Positions 8,866 to 17,798 of a DNA stretch of 64,000 nucleotides are shown here, piece after piece. A program made the translations under genes and the position numbers. This DNA is from Achromobacter ruhlandii (lineage in GTDB: Bacteria > Pseudomonadota > Gammaproteobacteria > Burkholderiales > Burkholderiaceae_B), in assembly GCF_902859695.1 (NCBI RefSeq), contig NZ_CADIJL010000033.1:1-64000 (forward strand), given 5' to 3'. A model generated the notes under the pieces. It saw nothing but the letters and a program-made list of their open reading frames with translations, was not told the DNA's origin and did not search any database. Numbering within the stretch: the first letter of the stretch is position 1; each line of letters begins with the position of its first letter.

Positions 8866-9642
8866 TCAGGGAACGACCGCGGTCCATTCGGGCGTGGAGA
8901 ACTTTTCGGCGGCCTGGGCCTCTGCCTGGGCCAGCGTGGCCGCGCCCACTTGGCCCGGCGTCAGCCGGTGCAGGCTGGCGAAGGTGTCCACCATGCGCTG
9001 GATGATGACCTCGCGCGCCAGCCCGGTCTGGGTGCGCAGCGGGTCCACGCGCTTCTTGGCGCTGGTGGTGCCCTTGTCCGACAGTTTCTCGCGCCCGATG
9101 CGCAAGACTTCCACCATTTTATCGGCGTCGATGTCGTAGGACATAGTGACGTGGTGCAGCACTGCCCCTGCGCGGCGCGCCTGGGCGGCGCCGCCGATCT
9201 TGCCGATGTCCGAGGCGATGTCGTTGAGCGGCTGGTACCAGGCCTTGATGCCCAGGCCCTGCAGCGCCTGCAGCACCCAGGCGTCCAGGAAGGCATAGCT
9301 TTCCTGGAAGCTCATGCCGTGCACCAGCGCCTGCGGCGCGCTCAGCGAATAGGTGATGCTGTTGCCGGGCTCGATGAACATGGCGCCGCCGCCGCTGACG
9401 CGGCGCACGACCTCGATGCCGTGGCGCCGGGCGCCCTCGGGGTCGACTTCGTTCTTGAGCGATTGGAAGCGGCCGATCACGACCGCGGGCGCCGACCATT
9501 CCCAGATGCGCAGCGTGGGCGGGCGGGTGCCGGCGCCGACTTCGTCGGTGATGACGGCGTCCAGCGCCATGTGCAGCGCGGGGCGTTGCGGCGCTTCGTG
9601 GATCAGTTGCCAGTCGTAGTCGTTCCAGTCGGTGCGGGTCAT
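8866..9642 (-). CDS. lplA: Lipoate-protein ligase A, catalytic subunit
   Basis: A protein of 258 residues of the biotin/lipoate A/B ligase fold (PF03099). It activates lipoate with ATP and transfers it to lipoyl domains of 2-oxoacid dehydrogenases or the glycine cleavage H protein. RRVSGGGAMFIEPGN is the substrate-loop motif, and GKIGGAAQ followed by VLHHVTMSYDID contains the conserved lysine and His region. It lacks the C-terminal accessory domain, which is encoded separately by the preceding gene and overlaps this start by 4 bp. The two together form a bipartite ligase. Confidence 0.82.
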   Translation of the reverse strand: MTRTDWNDYDWQLIHEAPQRPALHMALDAVITDEVGAGTRPPTLRIWEWSAPAVVIGRFQSLKNEVDPEGARRHGIEVVRRVSGGGAMFIEPGNSITYSLSAPQALVHGMSFQESYAFLDAWVLQALQGLGIKAWYQPLNDIASDIGKIGGAAQARRAGAVLHHVTMSYDIDADKMVEVLRIGREKLSDKGTTSAKKRVDPLRTQTGLAREVIIQRMVDTFASLHRLTPGQVGAATLAQAEAQAAEKFSTPEWTAVVP

Positions 9643-9914
9643 GCCAGCGCCCTCCGCAGCACCACCGCCACGGCCTCGGCCGAGAAGCCGAACATTTCGG
9701 TGTCGGGCGGCAGCGCCGACTGCACGGCCAGCGCCAGTTCCAGTTCGCCGGCGTCGGCGGGCAGGCCGTTCAGGCCGCGGTTGATGGCTTCCAGCGCCTC
9801 GGGCGGTTCGAGGAAGAAATCACCGCTGATGCGGACATCGGCCAGGCGGCCGTCGCGGACTTCCAGGTCCGCGACCACCAGCTTGCCGCCGGGGACTTTG
9901 TATTCGCCGTGCAT
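9639..9914 (-). CDS. lplB: Lipoate-protein ligase C-terminal domain protein (LplB-like)
   Basis: A small protein of 91 residues matching the lipoate-ligase C-terminal domain type: it begins HGEYKVPGGKLVVADLEV and continues with a DVRISGDFFLEP strand motif. In Thermoplasma the equivalent LplB is required with LplA for lipoate activation. Here it is encoded immediately upstream of, and overlapping, the catalytic subunit, so the two are probably made in equal amounts. The name is given by analogy and domain order, not by experiment in this lineage. Confidence 0.72.
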   Translation of the reverse strand: MHGEYKVPGGKLVVADLEVRDGRLADVRISGDFFLEPPEALEAINRGLNGLPADAGELELALAVQSALPPDTEMFGFSAEAVAVVLRRALA

Positions 9915-9955
9915 GGGCGCTCCTTTGTGTATCAGGCCTGGCGCCGGGGGCGGCG

Positions 9956-10420
9956 CTACAGGCTCAGTTTCATGCCGTCATGGCTGGCCACGAAGCCCAG
10001 GCTTTCGTAGAAGCGGCGGGCGTCGGGCCGGGCGCGGTCGGTGGTCAGCTGCACCATGGCGCATCCCTGCGCGCGGCACTGCTCGATGGCCCACTCGAAC
10101 ATGGCGCGTCCCAGGCCCTGGCCGCGCGCCGACGAGGCGATGCGCACGCTCTCGATCTGTCCGCGCCATTGGCCCAGCCGCGACAGGCCGGGTATGAACG
10201 ATAACTGCAAACAGCCGATCAGGCGCGCGTCGCGCTCGACCACCGCGAAGAACTGGTTCGGGTCCTGCTCGATGGCGGCAAAAGCCGCAGTGTAGCGGGG
10301 GTTGAGCGGAACCGAGGGGTCTTCGCGCCTGGCGCCGAGTTCGTCGTCGGCCAGCATGGCGACGATGGCGGGCAGGTCGCCCGCGCGCGCGCGGCGGAAC
10401 CGTAGCGGGGAATCGGTCAT
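9956..10420 (-). CDS. GNAT-family N-acetyltransferase
   Basis: A protein of 154 residues with the acetyl-CoA binding signature ARGQGLGRAMFEWA (about 98-111) and the late GNAT motif DARRFYESLGF. The substrate is unknown; members acetylate amines of small molecules, antibiotics or proteins. It starts 11 bp after the glutathione transferase stop and is in the same leftward run, so co-transcription is likely. A long open frame continuing upstream on this strand is a shadow of the transferase gene. Confidence 0.85.
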   Translation of the reverse strand: MTDSPLRFRRARAGDLPAIVAMLADDELGARREDPSVPLNPRYTAAFAAIEQDPNQFFAVVERDARLIGCLQLSFIPGLSRLGQWRGQIESVRIASSARGQGLGRAMFEWAIEQCRAQGCAMVQLTTDRARPDARRFYESLGFVASHDGMKLSL

Positions 10421-10431
10421 GGCGGCCTCGC

Positions 10432-11130
10432 TCAGCGCACGTTCTGGGCGGTCTGGCCGAACAGGATGCGGCGCGACTCGTCGTCGCTGACCGACGGCGC
10501 GGTGTTGACCTTGTCGGCCAGCGCGTAGGCGCGCTGCACGGCCGGACGCGCGGCGATGGCGTCGAACCAGCGCTTCAGGTGCGGGAAATCGTTCAGGTCC
10601 TGGCCTTGCTTGGCGTGCGGCACGATCCAGGGGTAGGCCGCCATGTCGGCGATGGAGTAGTCGCCGGCGACGAACTCGCGGTCGGCCAGGCGCTTGTTCA
10701 GCACGCCGTAGAGGCGGTTGGTTTCCTTGACGTAGCGCTCGATGGCGTAGGGGATGCGCTCGGGCGCGTAACCCGAGAAGTGGTGGTTCTGGCCGGCCAT
10801 GGGGCCCAGGCCGCCCATCTGCCAGAACAGCCATTGCGAGACCTCGGCGCGGCCGCGCAGGTCGGCGGGCAGGAAGCGGCCGGTCTTTTCGGCCAGGTAC
10901 TGCAGGATCGCGCCGGACTCGAACAGCGACAGCGGCGCGCCGCCGTCGGCGGGCTGCTGGTCGACGATGGCCGGAATGCGGTTGTTGGGCGCGATGGCCA
11001 GGAATTCGGGCTTGAACTGGTCGCCCTTGCTGATGTTGACCGGGTGGATCTCGTAAGGCAGTCCGGCTTCTTCCAGGAAAATCGTGATCTTGTGGCCGTT
11101 CGGGGTGGTCCAGTAATAGAGATCGATCAT
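10432..11130 (-). CDS. Glutathione S-transferase, YfcG/YghU-like (Nu class)
   Basis: A protein of 232 residues. The thioredoxin-like N-terminal domain starts MIDLYYWTTPNGHK; the Thr-x-Asn motif replaces the usual catalytic Ser/Tyr/Cys and is characteristic of the YfcG/YghU group, which acts as a glutathione-dependent disulfide reductase and organic peroxidase. NNRIPAIVD supplies the cis-Pro glutathione site and FESGAILQYLAEKTG is typical. The helical C-terminal domain spans about 90-220. It heads a five-gene leftward run with the GNAT, lipoate ligase and lipoprotein genes; the shared theme could be thiol cofactor maintenance, which is inference. Confidence 0.88.
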   Translation of the reverse strand: MIDLYYWTTPNGHKITIFLEEAGLPYEIHPVNISKGDQFKPEFLAIAPNNRIPAIVDQQPADGGAPLSLFESGAILQYLAEKTGRFLPADLRGRAEVSQWLFWQMGGLGPMAGQNHHFSGYAPERIPYAIERYVKETNRLYGVLNKRLADREFVAGDYSIADMAAYPWIVPHAKQGQDLNDFPHLKRWFDAIAARPAVQRAYALADKVNTAPSVSDDESRRILFGQTAQNVR

Positions 11131-11255
11131 GGGGATTCCTCAGCGTCTTGGCGCCGCCGGCCACTGCCGGCGGATCGGAAGGTCCATGATAGCGGCGCCC
11201 CGGGCGGGCGGCCGAATACCCGGGGGCGCGGTGCGGGTTTGGCGCCCGGCCCCGT

Positions 11256-12155
11256 TCAGGCCGCGCCGGGCCGGGCGCCGCCGCGCAGGCGCCACTGCCA
11301 GTTCAGGCTGACGCCGGCGGCCGCCAGGAAGATCATGGCCACGCCCAGCACCTGGGTGGCGTCCATGCGGTGGCCGTACACCACCAGGTCCAGCAGGATC
11401 GCCACGGCCGGATAGATGAAGCTGAGCGCGGCGGTCGAGGTGGTCGGCAGCTTCTGGATCGCCGAATACATCAGGATGTACATCAGGCAGGTGTGGATCA
11501 GGCCCAGCGCCACCAGGTAGCCCCATTGCAGCGGGGCCGCGGGCAGTGCCTGGAAGTCGGCCATCGGCAGCAGCATCACCGCGCCCAGCGTCACCTGCAC
11601 CAGCGCCAGCACCTGCGGCGGGATGCCCTTCAGGCGCTTGACGATGACGGCGGTGACGCCGTAGAGCGCCGCCGCGCCCAGCCCCAGCAGCAGGCCCGAC
11701 AGATAGGCGTCGCCGCCGCTGTGGTCGGTGAGCTTGAGCACCAGCAGCAGGCCGGCGAAGGCGATCACCGACCAGGCCAGCTTGCCGCGCGTGGGCCGTT
11801 CGCCCAGGAACAGCGCGCCCAGGCCGATCAGGAAGAAGGGCTGCACGTTGTAGACGGCGGTGGCCAGCGAGATCGACGCCAGCCGGTAGGCCGAGAACAG
11901 CAGCACCCAGTTCAGCACCAGCGCGGCGCCCGCGGCCAGGGCCAGCGCCAGGGTGCGGGCCGTGAACAGGCCGGGCTTGAGCAGGCCGCGCGCCCAGCAA
12001 TACAGGAACAGCGACAGGGCGCCGAAGACGCAGCGGAAGAACACCACGTTCCAGGCGCTCTGGCCGGATTCCAGGACGAACACGCCCAGGGTGCCGGACA
12101 GGGTCATGGCGGCGGCCATCTGGGCCAGGCCAACGCGATCGGATGAGGGGGACAT
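11256..12155 (-). CDS. EamA/DMT-family membrane transporter
   Basis: A protein of 299 residues with about ten hydrophobic segments arranged as two EamA repeats (roughly 15-140 and 155-280), plus a Gly/Arg-rich cytoplasmic tail. The family exports amino acids and other metabolites across the inner membrane. It is divergent from an Lrp/AsnC regulator 122 bp away, a pairing commonly seen for amino acid exporters. The substrate cannot be read from the sequence. Confidence 0.88.
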   Translation of the reverse strand: MSPSSDRVGLAQMAAAMTLSGTLGVFVLESGQSAWNVVFFRCVFGALSLFLYCWARGLLKPGLFTARTLALALAAGAALVLNWVLLFSAYRLASISLATAVYNVQPFFLIGLGALFLGERPTRGKLAWSVIAFAGLLLVLKLTDHSGGDAYLSGLLLGLGAAALYGVTAVIVKRLKGIPPQVLALVQVTLGAVMLLPMADFQALPAAPLQWGYLVALGLIHTCLMYILMYSAIQKLPTTSTAALSFIYPAVAILLDLVVYGHRMDATQVLGVAMIFLAAAGVSLNWQWRLRGGARPGAA

Positions 12156-12277
12156 GGAAGGCTCCAGGGGACCATGCGGTCCGTGATTCGATGGAGAAAT
12201 TATCCCAGGCCGATCGGGCCGGTTATATGATGTTGCTGCGGCAGTTTTGTGTTTGAACCTTCGTTCGGGTGGAATTT

Positions 12278-12745
12278 ATGCAGAATGACCTAAAGAATGA
12301 AAATCCAGTCCTGGACGGCATCGACCGCCGCCTGGTGGAGATGCTGACGGCCAATGCGCGCACCACCACCGCCGACCTGGCGCGCCAGGTCGGGATGTCC
12401 GCGCCGAGCGTGGCCGACCGCCTGCGGCGGCTGGAGGAATCGGGGGTGATCCGCGCCTACACGCTGGACGTCGATCCGGTGGCGCTGGGCTACACGCTGG
12501 AGGCCATCGTGCGCATCCGGCCGCTGCCCGGACAGTTGCGGCGGGTTGAGGGGCTGATCCAGGAAATTCCGGAATTCGTCGGATGCGACAAGGTCACGGG
12601 CGATGACTGCTTCATCGCGCGGGTGGTGCTGCGTTCGATCACGCATCTGGACGGCATCCTGGAACGCGTGACCGAGTTCGCCGAGACCAACACCGCTATC
12701 GTCAAGGCGCACACCGTGCGCCGCCGGCTGCCGCCGTTGCGTTGA
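12278..12745 (+). CDS. Lrp/AsnC-family transcriptional regulator
   Basis: A protein of 155 residues with an N-terminal helix-turn-helix (DLARQVGMSAPSVADRLRRLEESGVI, about 34-60) and a C-terminal ligand-binding RAM domain. The ATG at 12278 follows GGTGGA; a GTG at 12269 would overlap that site. Lrp-type regulators sense amino acids as octamers. Its divergent neighbour is an EamA exporter, so regulation of amino acid efflux is the natural inference. The 122-bp shared region (12156-12277) shows AT-rich stretches but no convincing palindrome. Confidence 0.9.
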   Translation: MQNDLKNENPVLDGIDRRLVEMLTANARTTTADLARQVGMSAPSVADRLRRLEESGVIRAYTLDVDPVALGYTLEAIVRIRPLPGQLRRVEGLIQEIPEFVGCDKVTGDDCFIARVVLRSITHLDGILERVTEFAETNTAIVKAHTVRRRLPPLR

Positions 12746-12856
12746 ACGGGCGCGGCGGAATCGGGCGCGTCGCCGGCGCGAGGGCCAGCGCGGCACGTCC
12801 TGCGGCGGCGCCAGGACCCGGGCGCGGCTGGCGGCGGCTGCCCGGCCTGGCGGCCG

Positions 12857-13351
12857 TCAGGCGGCCGGCGCGGCCAACGCGCGGACGATGTCGTCCTTCA
12901 GCCCGGCCGGCGTGTCGGTGGGGGCGTAGCGCTTGATCACCTGGCCGTCGCGGCCCACCAGGAACTTGGTGAAGTTCCACTTGATGCCCTCGGTGCCGAA
13001 GACGCCGGGCTTTTCGCCCTTGAGCCAGCGGTACAGCGGGTCGGCGTTGGCGCCGTTGACGTCGATCTTGGCGAACAGCGGGAAGGTGATGTCGTACTGC
13101 GTGGTGCAGAAGTCGAGGATCTCGGCCTCGTTGCCCGGCTCCTGGCGGCCGAACTGGTCGCACGGGAAGCCCAGCACCGTCAGGCCGTCGTCGCGCAGGG
13201 CGCGGTACAGCTCTTCCAGGCCCGAATATTGCGGCGTGAAGCCGCATTTCGAGGCCACGTTCACCACCAGCAGCACCCGGCCGCGGTAGGCGGCCAGCGG
13301 CTGGTCGGCGCCGTGGATGTCGCGGGCCGAGAAATCGTAGATCGTGCTCAT
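12857..13351 (-). CDS. Glutathione peroxidase family protein (cysteine form)
   Basis: A protein of 164 residues reducing hydroperoxides with thioredoxin or glutathione. The catalytic set is complete: C36 in NVASKCGFTPQY, Q70 in FPCDQFGRQEPG, and W125/N126 in WNFTKF. Cys replaces selenocysteine. A second Cys in FPCDQFG and one in FCTTQY could act as the resolving Cys in thioredoxin-dependent members. The start at 13351 gives the standard length; a far longer open frame upstream belongs to the shadow of the MFS gene. It lies 14 bp after the MFS transporter gene on the same strand. Confidence 0.92.
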   Translation of the reverse strand: MSTIYDFSARDIHGADQPLAAYRGRVLLVVNVASKCGFTPQYSGLEELYRALRDDGLTVLGFPCDQFGRQEPGNEAEILDFCTTQYDITFPLFAKIDVNGANADPLYRWLKGEKPGVFGTEGIKWNFTKFLVGRDGQVIKRYAPTDTPAGLKDDIVRALAAPAA

Positions 13352-13365
13352 GCGGGCTCCTTGGG

Positions 13366-14568
13366 TCAGGCGTCGGAACGGGACGAGGCCAGCGCGCCGG
13401 TTTGCGGCGGCCGCGCCATCCCGGCGTGGCGCCCATAGTAGCGCGTGCCCCACAGGGTCAGCAGCAACACCGCCGCGGTGATGGCCGCCGACATCCACGG
13501 CAGGTCGGTCAGCGGCAGGCCGTGGCCCAGCGCGAGGCTGCCGAGCCAGGCGCCGCCGGCGTTGCCCAGGTTGAAGGCGCCCTGGTTCAGGGTCGAGGCC
13601 AGGTTGGGGGCCTCGGCCGCCTGGTCGACGATCAGGGTCTGCAGCAGCGGCACCACGGCGAAGCCGAGCGTGCCCCAGATGAAGGTCATCACCAGCATCG
13701 GCGCCAGCGCGTGGATGGCCTGGCTGAGCGCCAGGAACACCAGCAGCAGGCCCAGGAAGATGCGGCGCAGCGACACTTCCAGGTTGCGGTCGCCCAGCTT
13801 GCCGCCGAGCGTGCTGCCCACCGTGAGCGCCACGCCGAACAGCAGCAGCACGCCGGTCACGCCGCGTTCTGACACGCCGGTGATGTCGCGCAGGATCGGC
13901 GCGATGTAGGTCAGCACGCAGAACAGCGCGGCCGAGGCCAGCACGCTGGCGACCAGCGGCCACAGCACGCGCACGTCGCGCAGCACGCGGAATTCACGCA
14001 GGATGTTGCCGGGCTGCATCGGGATGCGGCCGGGCAGCCACGCCGCCAGCGCCGCCACCGCGACCAGCCCGATGCCGCTGACCACCCAGAAGGTCGAGCG
14101 CCAGCCCGCCACCTGGCCCAGCGCGGTGCCCAGCGGCACGCCCAGCACGTTGGCCAGCGTCAGGCCGGTGAACATCAGCGCGATGGCGCTGGAGCGCTGG
14201 TGGCGCGGCACCAGGTCGGCCGCCACCACCGCGCCGATGCCGAAAAAGGCGCCGTGGCAGAAGGCGGTGAAGACGCGCGCCGCCATCAAGGTGGCGTAGC
14301 CGGGCGCGAGCGCACAGAGCAGGTTGCCCAGCACGAAGGTGCTGGCCAGGCCGATCAGCGTGGCCTTGCGCGGCAGACGCGCGGTGATGATGGCCATGAT
14401 GGGCGCGCCGATCACCACGCCCATGGCGTAGCCCGTGATGAGCAGGCCGGCGATGTCGATGCTGACATCCAGGTCGGCGGCCACGTTGGGCAGCAGGCCC
14501 ATGATGACGAATTCGCTGGTGCCGATGCCGAAGGCGGCGGCGGCCAGCGCGATGAGATGCAGGGGCAT
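13366..14568 (-). CDS. MFS transporter, AraJ/YdhP-like efflux family
   Basis: A protein of 400 residues with 12 predicted transmembrane segments. The opening FGIGTSEFVIMGLLPNVA is the hallmark of the DHA1 arabinose/sugar-efflux-like group (AraJ, SotB). Loop motif RLPRKATLIG lies between helices 2 and 3. Such pumps export sugars or drugs by proton antiport; the substrate here is unknown. It starts the two-gene leftward unit with glutathione peroxidase. Confidence 0.88.
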   Translation of the reverse strand: MPLHLIALAAAAFGIGTSEFVIMGLLPNVAADLDVSIDIAGLLITGYAMGVVIGAPIMAIITARLPRKATLIGLASTFVLGNLLCALAPGYATLMAARVFTAFCHGAFFGIGAVVAADLVPRHQRSSAIALMFTGLTLANVLGVPLGTALGQVAGWRSTFWVVSGIGLVAVAALAAWLPGRIPMQPGNILREFRVLRDVRVLWPLVASVLASAALFCVLTYIAPILRDITGVSERGVTGVLLLFGVALTVGSTLGGKLGDRNLEVSLRRIFLGLLLVFLALSQAIHALAPMLVMTFIWGTLGFAVVPLLQTLIVDQAAEAPNLASTLNQGAFNLGNAGGAWLGSLALGHGLPLTDLPWMSAAITAAVLLLTLWGTRYYGRHAGMARPPQTGALASSRSDA

Positions 14569-14698
14569 GGAAAACCGGGGAGAAAACCGGGCGCTGGGGG
14601 CCGCGGCGGCAGGGAAGGGACCGTGGATTTTAGAGCAGCGGCCCGCGCGCGCCGGCGCAAATCCCTGATGCCGATACGGGTATACCCTTGGTCTGGAT

Positions 14699-15901
14699 TC
14701 AGGCCAGTTTCAGGTCCAGCGGCGTGATGCCCGGGAACACCTGCGCCAGCCGCGCCGGACTCAGGCCGTACAGGCGCGAGAACAGGCCGGCGAATAACGC
14801 GCGGTATTCATTGAGCACCGGATAGTCGCGGTCCTGGAACAGGGTCTCGCGCTTGACCGCGACCTGGCGGCCGGCAATGCGGCCGCCGCGCACGTGGCCG
14901 CCCAGCACCCAGTAGACCGTGCCGTGGCCGTGGTCGGTGCCCTTGTTGCCGTTCTCGCGGAAGGTGCGGCCGAATTCGCTGATGACCACCACCGTGGTTT
15001 GCTGCCAGGCCGGGCCCATGGCATCGGCGTAGCCGGCCAGCGCCCGCCCCAGCTGGCCGAGCCGGTTGGCCAACAAGCCGCTGGCGCCGCCCTGGCCGAC
15101 GTGCGTATCCCAGCCGCCGACGTCGACGAAGCCGAGGTTGTAGCGGTCGCGCATGAAGCGGCCGATACGGCGCGCTTCCTGTTCCAGCCTGTCGGCCGAT
15201 ACGGCGTTGCCGCTGGCGGCCTCCATCTCGGCGTCGAGTTCGGCGCGCGTGGCGCCCATGATGCGCTGACCCTCGGCGACCGAGGCGCCCAGGTCGGTGT
15301 GCTGGTACATGGCGGCGATGGCGCGGTTGTCGGCCTCGGACAGGCGCGACTTGCGGGCCGCGCCGCCCAGGTCGATGTTGGGCACGCGCTCGGCGCCGCG
15401 GAAGATCTGCGGCACTTCGGAGGTGAAGGCCGCCGCCTGTTCGTCCTTGCCGCCAAGCGTCGCGGCCAGGCGGTTCAGGAAGCCCGAGCGGAAGTCGCCA
15501 TTCGTGTCGCGGGCCGCGCCTTGGCCGAGTTCGATGCGGTTCTGGGTCTCGAAGTGGCTGCGGCTGGTGTCGTCGGTGCCGGCGAACGGCACGAAGGCCA
15601 GCTGGCGCTTCTGGTAGAACGGCATCAGGCTGTCGGCCAGCGCCGGGTGCAGGGCCCAGCCGTCGGCCAGGGGCAGCGCGGCGCCGGCGCCGCTGCCGGG
15701 CCTGGCAATGGCGATGCTCGGGCGCGACTCGTAATAGAAGTCGCTGCCGGCCGGCACCAGCAGGCTGGCGGCGTCGTAGGCGCCGCGCATGAAGACGACC
15801 AGCAGCTTGTTGCCGGCGGCGGCCGGCGCGGCGTACAAGCGGTTGGCGCCGAAGACGAGCGGCGCCGAGGCCAGGAGTTGCAGGATGCGGCGGCGGTCCA
15901 T
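14699..15901 (-). CDS. DUF1501 secreted protein
   Basis: A protein of 400 residues. The N-terminus MDRRRILQLLASAPLVFGANRLYA has Arg residues followed by a hydrophobic core, so Tat export is plausible. DUF1501 belongs to the alkaline phosphatase/sulfatase-like superfamily: FMRGAYDAASLLVP near the start, GGWDTHVGQ in the middle and ISEFGRTFREN, TDHGHGTVYW near the C-terminus are the family's metal-site-like motifs. The biochemical role is not established. It follows the DUF1800 gene by 22 bp; the two families are encoded together across many bacteria. Confidence 0.85.
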   Translation of the reverse strand: MDRRRILQLLASAPLVFGANRLYAAPAAAGNKLLVVFMRGAYDAASLLVPAGSDFYYESRPSIAIARPGSGAGAALPLADGWALHPALADSLMPFYQKRQLAFVPFAGTDDTSRSHFETQNRIELGQGAARDTNGDFRSGFLNRLAATLGGKDEQAAAFTSEVPQIFRGAERVPNIDLGGAARKSRLSEADNRAIAAMYQHTDLGASVAEGQRIMGATRAELDAEMEAASGNAVSADRLEQEARRIGRFMRDRYNLGFVDVGGWDTHVGQGGASGLLANRLGQLGRALAGYADAMGPAWQQTTVVVISEFGRTFRENGNKGTDHGHGTVYWVLGGHVRGGRIAGRQVAVKRETLFQDRDYPVLNEYRALFAGLFSRLYGLSPARLAQVFPGITPLDLKLA

Positions 15902-15923
15902 GATGGGTTTCTCCCGCGGCGCC

Positions 15924-17525
15924 TCAGCGCCGCATGAATTCGGGCGAGGCCAGCAGATAGGTGTTGGCGTCCCTGGGGTTCTGCGCCTGGGCGATGGCGT
16001 CGCGGGTGGCGGGCGACAGGCGCGCGAACAGGCCGTCGCCGGCGTTCTCGCGCAACAGCTCGGGCAGGCGCGGCAGTTCCACCGGCCCCTTGTCGTCGCC
16101 TTCGCGATAGAAGGCCTGCGGCGCGGCGGCGATGGCGCGCGCCACTTCGAAGCGCGCGGTCATCTGGCCGGAGCCGGCCCAGTCCGACTGCGCCTGCGGG
16201 TAGCCGTCGGGCGTCAGGCGCTGGTTCAACGGCTGACCCGGTTGCCGCAGCATGGCCAGGCCCGGCCGCGGGTTGACGATGGGCGGCAGGTCGGCATAGG
16301 TCAGGCGCAGGGCCGAGTAGACGTAATGCACCGGGTCCTTGAACACGCCCGTCTTGAGCGACTGCGTGAATTCCGGCGAGCCATACAGCGTCTGCAAGGT
16401 GGCGGCGATGTCGCCGTCGCTGGCCTGGAAGGTCTTGGCCATCTTGTCGATCACGGAGGCCGGCGGCGCGTCGCCCATGAAGTAGGCGGCCAGCTTGGCG
16501 CTGATGAAGCGCGCGGTGGCGGGATGGCGCGTCAGCAGGTCCACGGCCTCGTCGACCTCGGCCAGGCCGGCGCCGCGGATGGTGTGCCCCAGGAAGCGCT
16601 TGTCGCCGTAATCGTGGCGCGCCGGGTTGAACACGAACAGGCCGTCCAGCACCACCTGGTCGCGCAGCGCCGGCCGGACCTTGGGCGGCCCGTCCTGGTT
16701 GTGGATGCCCAGGCCGGTGAGGATGCGCGCCAGTTCCTGCACGTCGGCCTGCGTGTAGCCGCCCTTGACGCCCAGCGTGTGCAGCTCCATCAGTTCGCGC
16801 GCGTAGTTTTCATTGATGTGTCCGGCGGCGTTCTGGGTGTTGTCCAGGTACGCCAGCATCGCCGGCGAACGCAGTGTGGCCGCCAGCAGGTCGCGGAACT
16901 TGCCAAGCGCGTGCGGACGGATGGCGCGTTCCTCGTACTGGTCGATGTAGGTGCCGATGTCGTTCTTGGCCGCGTAGACGTTGAAGTGGTTCATCCAGAA
17001 CCAGGTCATCTGTTCCTGCAACTGGTTGGGCGAGTACAGCGCGCGGTAGAACGCGCGGCTGGCGGTGTCGTCGGCGCGCTGGCGCGAGATGGCGCGGGCG
17101 TCGCGCTGGGCCTGCTGCTTCGGATCGGGGCCGGCATCCTTGGCGTCCTGGCGCAGGCGGCGCTGCTCGGCGTGCGCGTCCTCGGCGCTCTGGCGCGAGA
17201 TCGACAGCGCGTCGATGCGCTGTTGCACCGCGGCGGGCAGGGGCGCCTTCGGATCGGGGTGCAGTTGCGCCTGCAGGTAGCGCTGCGGGCCCATTGCGCG
17301 CATGCGCGCCAATTCGGCCGGGGTCGCGCCCCAGGTGATGCGGTTGACCAGCGCGGCGTCGAGCGCCCGGGCTTCGGCTTCGTGGCCGGTGGCGGCGGGC
17401 TTGGGCGCGGCGGGCGGCGGGGCCGTGCCGGGGGGCGCGGCCAGCAGGGGCGCGGCGAGCGCCAGGGCCGCCAGCGGCGGCAGCCGGGGCGCCAGGCGGC
17501 GCAGGAAGAGGCGCATGTTCGGCAT
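15924..17525 (-). CDS. DUF1800 secreted protein
   Basis: A protein of 533 residues. It starts with a basic, hydrophobic export signal (LRRLAPRLPPLAALALAAPLLAA without the first residues), followed by a Pro/Ala-rich linker. The DUF1800 core starts at LVNRITWGATP and contains QEQMTWFWMNHFNVY, ENYARELMELHTLGV and LTGL motifs typical of the family. Start 17525 has AAGGTG 8 bp upstream; the next ATG at 17516 is possible. Function is unknown; the pairing with DUF1501 suggests a common periplasmic or surface task. An internal stretch with three similar QxR/QxA helices (about 95-150) looks coiled. Confidence 0.83.
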   Translation of the reverse strand: MPNMRLFLRRLAPRLPPLAALALAAPLLAAPPGTAPPPAAPKPAATGHEAEARALDAALVNRITWGATPAELARMRAMGPQRYLQAQLHPDPKAPLPAAVQQRIDALSISRQSAEDAHAEQRRLRQDAKDAGPDPKQQAQRDARAISRQRADDTASRAFYRALYSPNQLQEQMTWFWMNHFNVYAAKNDIGTYIDQYEERAIRPHALGKFRDLLAATLRSPAMLAYLDNTQNAAGHINENYARELMELHTLGVKGGYTQADVQELARILTGLGIHNQDGPPKVRPALRDQVVLDGLFVFNPARHDYGDKRFLGHTIRGAGLAEVDEAVDLLTRHPATARFISAKLAAYFMGDAPPASVIDKMAKTFQASDGDIAATLQTLYGSPEFTQSLKTGVFKDPVHYVYSALRLTYADLPPIVNPRPGLAMLRQPGQPLNQRLTPDGYPQAQSDWAGSGQMTARFEVARAIAAAPQAFYREGDDKGPVELPRLPELLRENAGDGLFARLSPATRDAIAQAQNPRDANTYLLASPEFMRR

Positions 17526-17798
17526 GAAGCGGGCACCTTGCGGGTTGACGGTTGCGGCCTGCCGTCAGCAGGCGGTCAGGGCCGGCCGGCGGCGGGGGAC
17601 GCGGCAGGCCCTGAGCGTGTGACAGGATAGTCGCACCGCGATTCCCGTCGCGACGCCGCTTGAAACGCAAGGAAACCGATGCTTGTGCCATGCGCCGCCG
17701 CTTTCCCTGCGCGGCGCGGGGCCATTGCGGCCGACGCGGCGGCAGCGGCCTATCATGTGCCATCGCAGTCAGCGCAAGCGGCGCAAAGGAGGGCGGCC

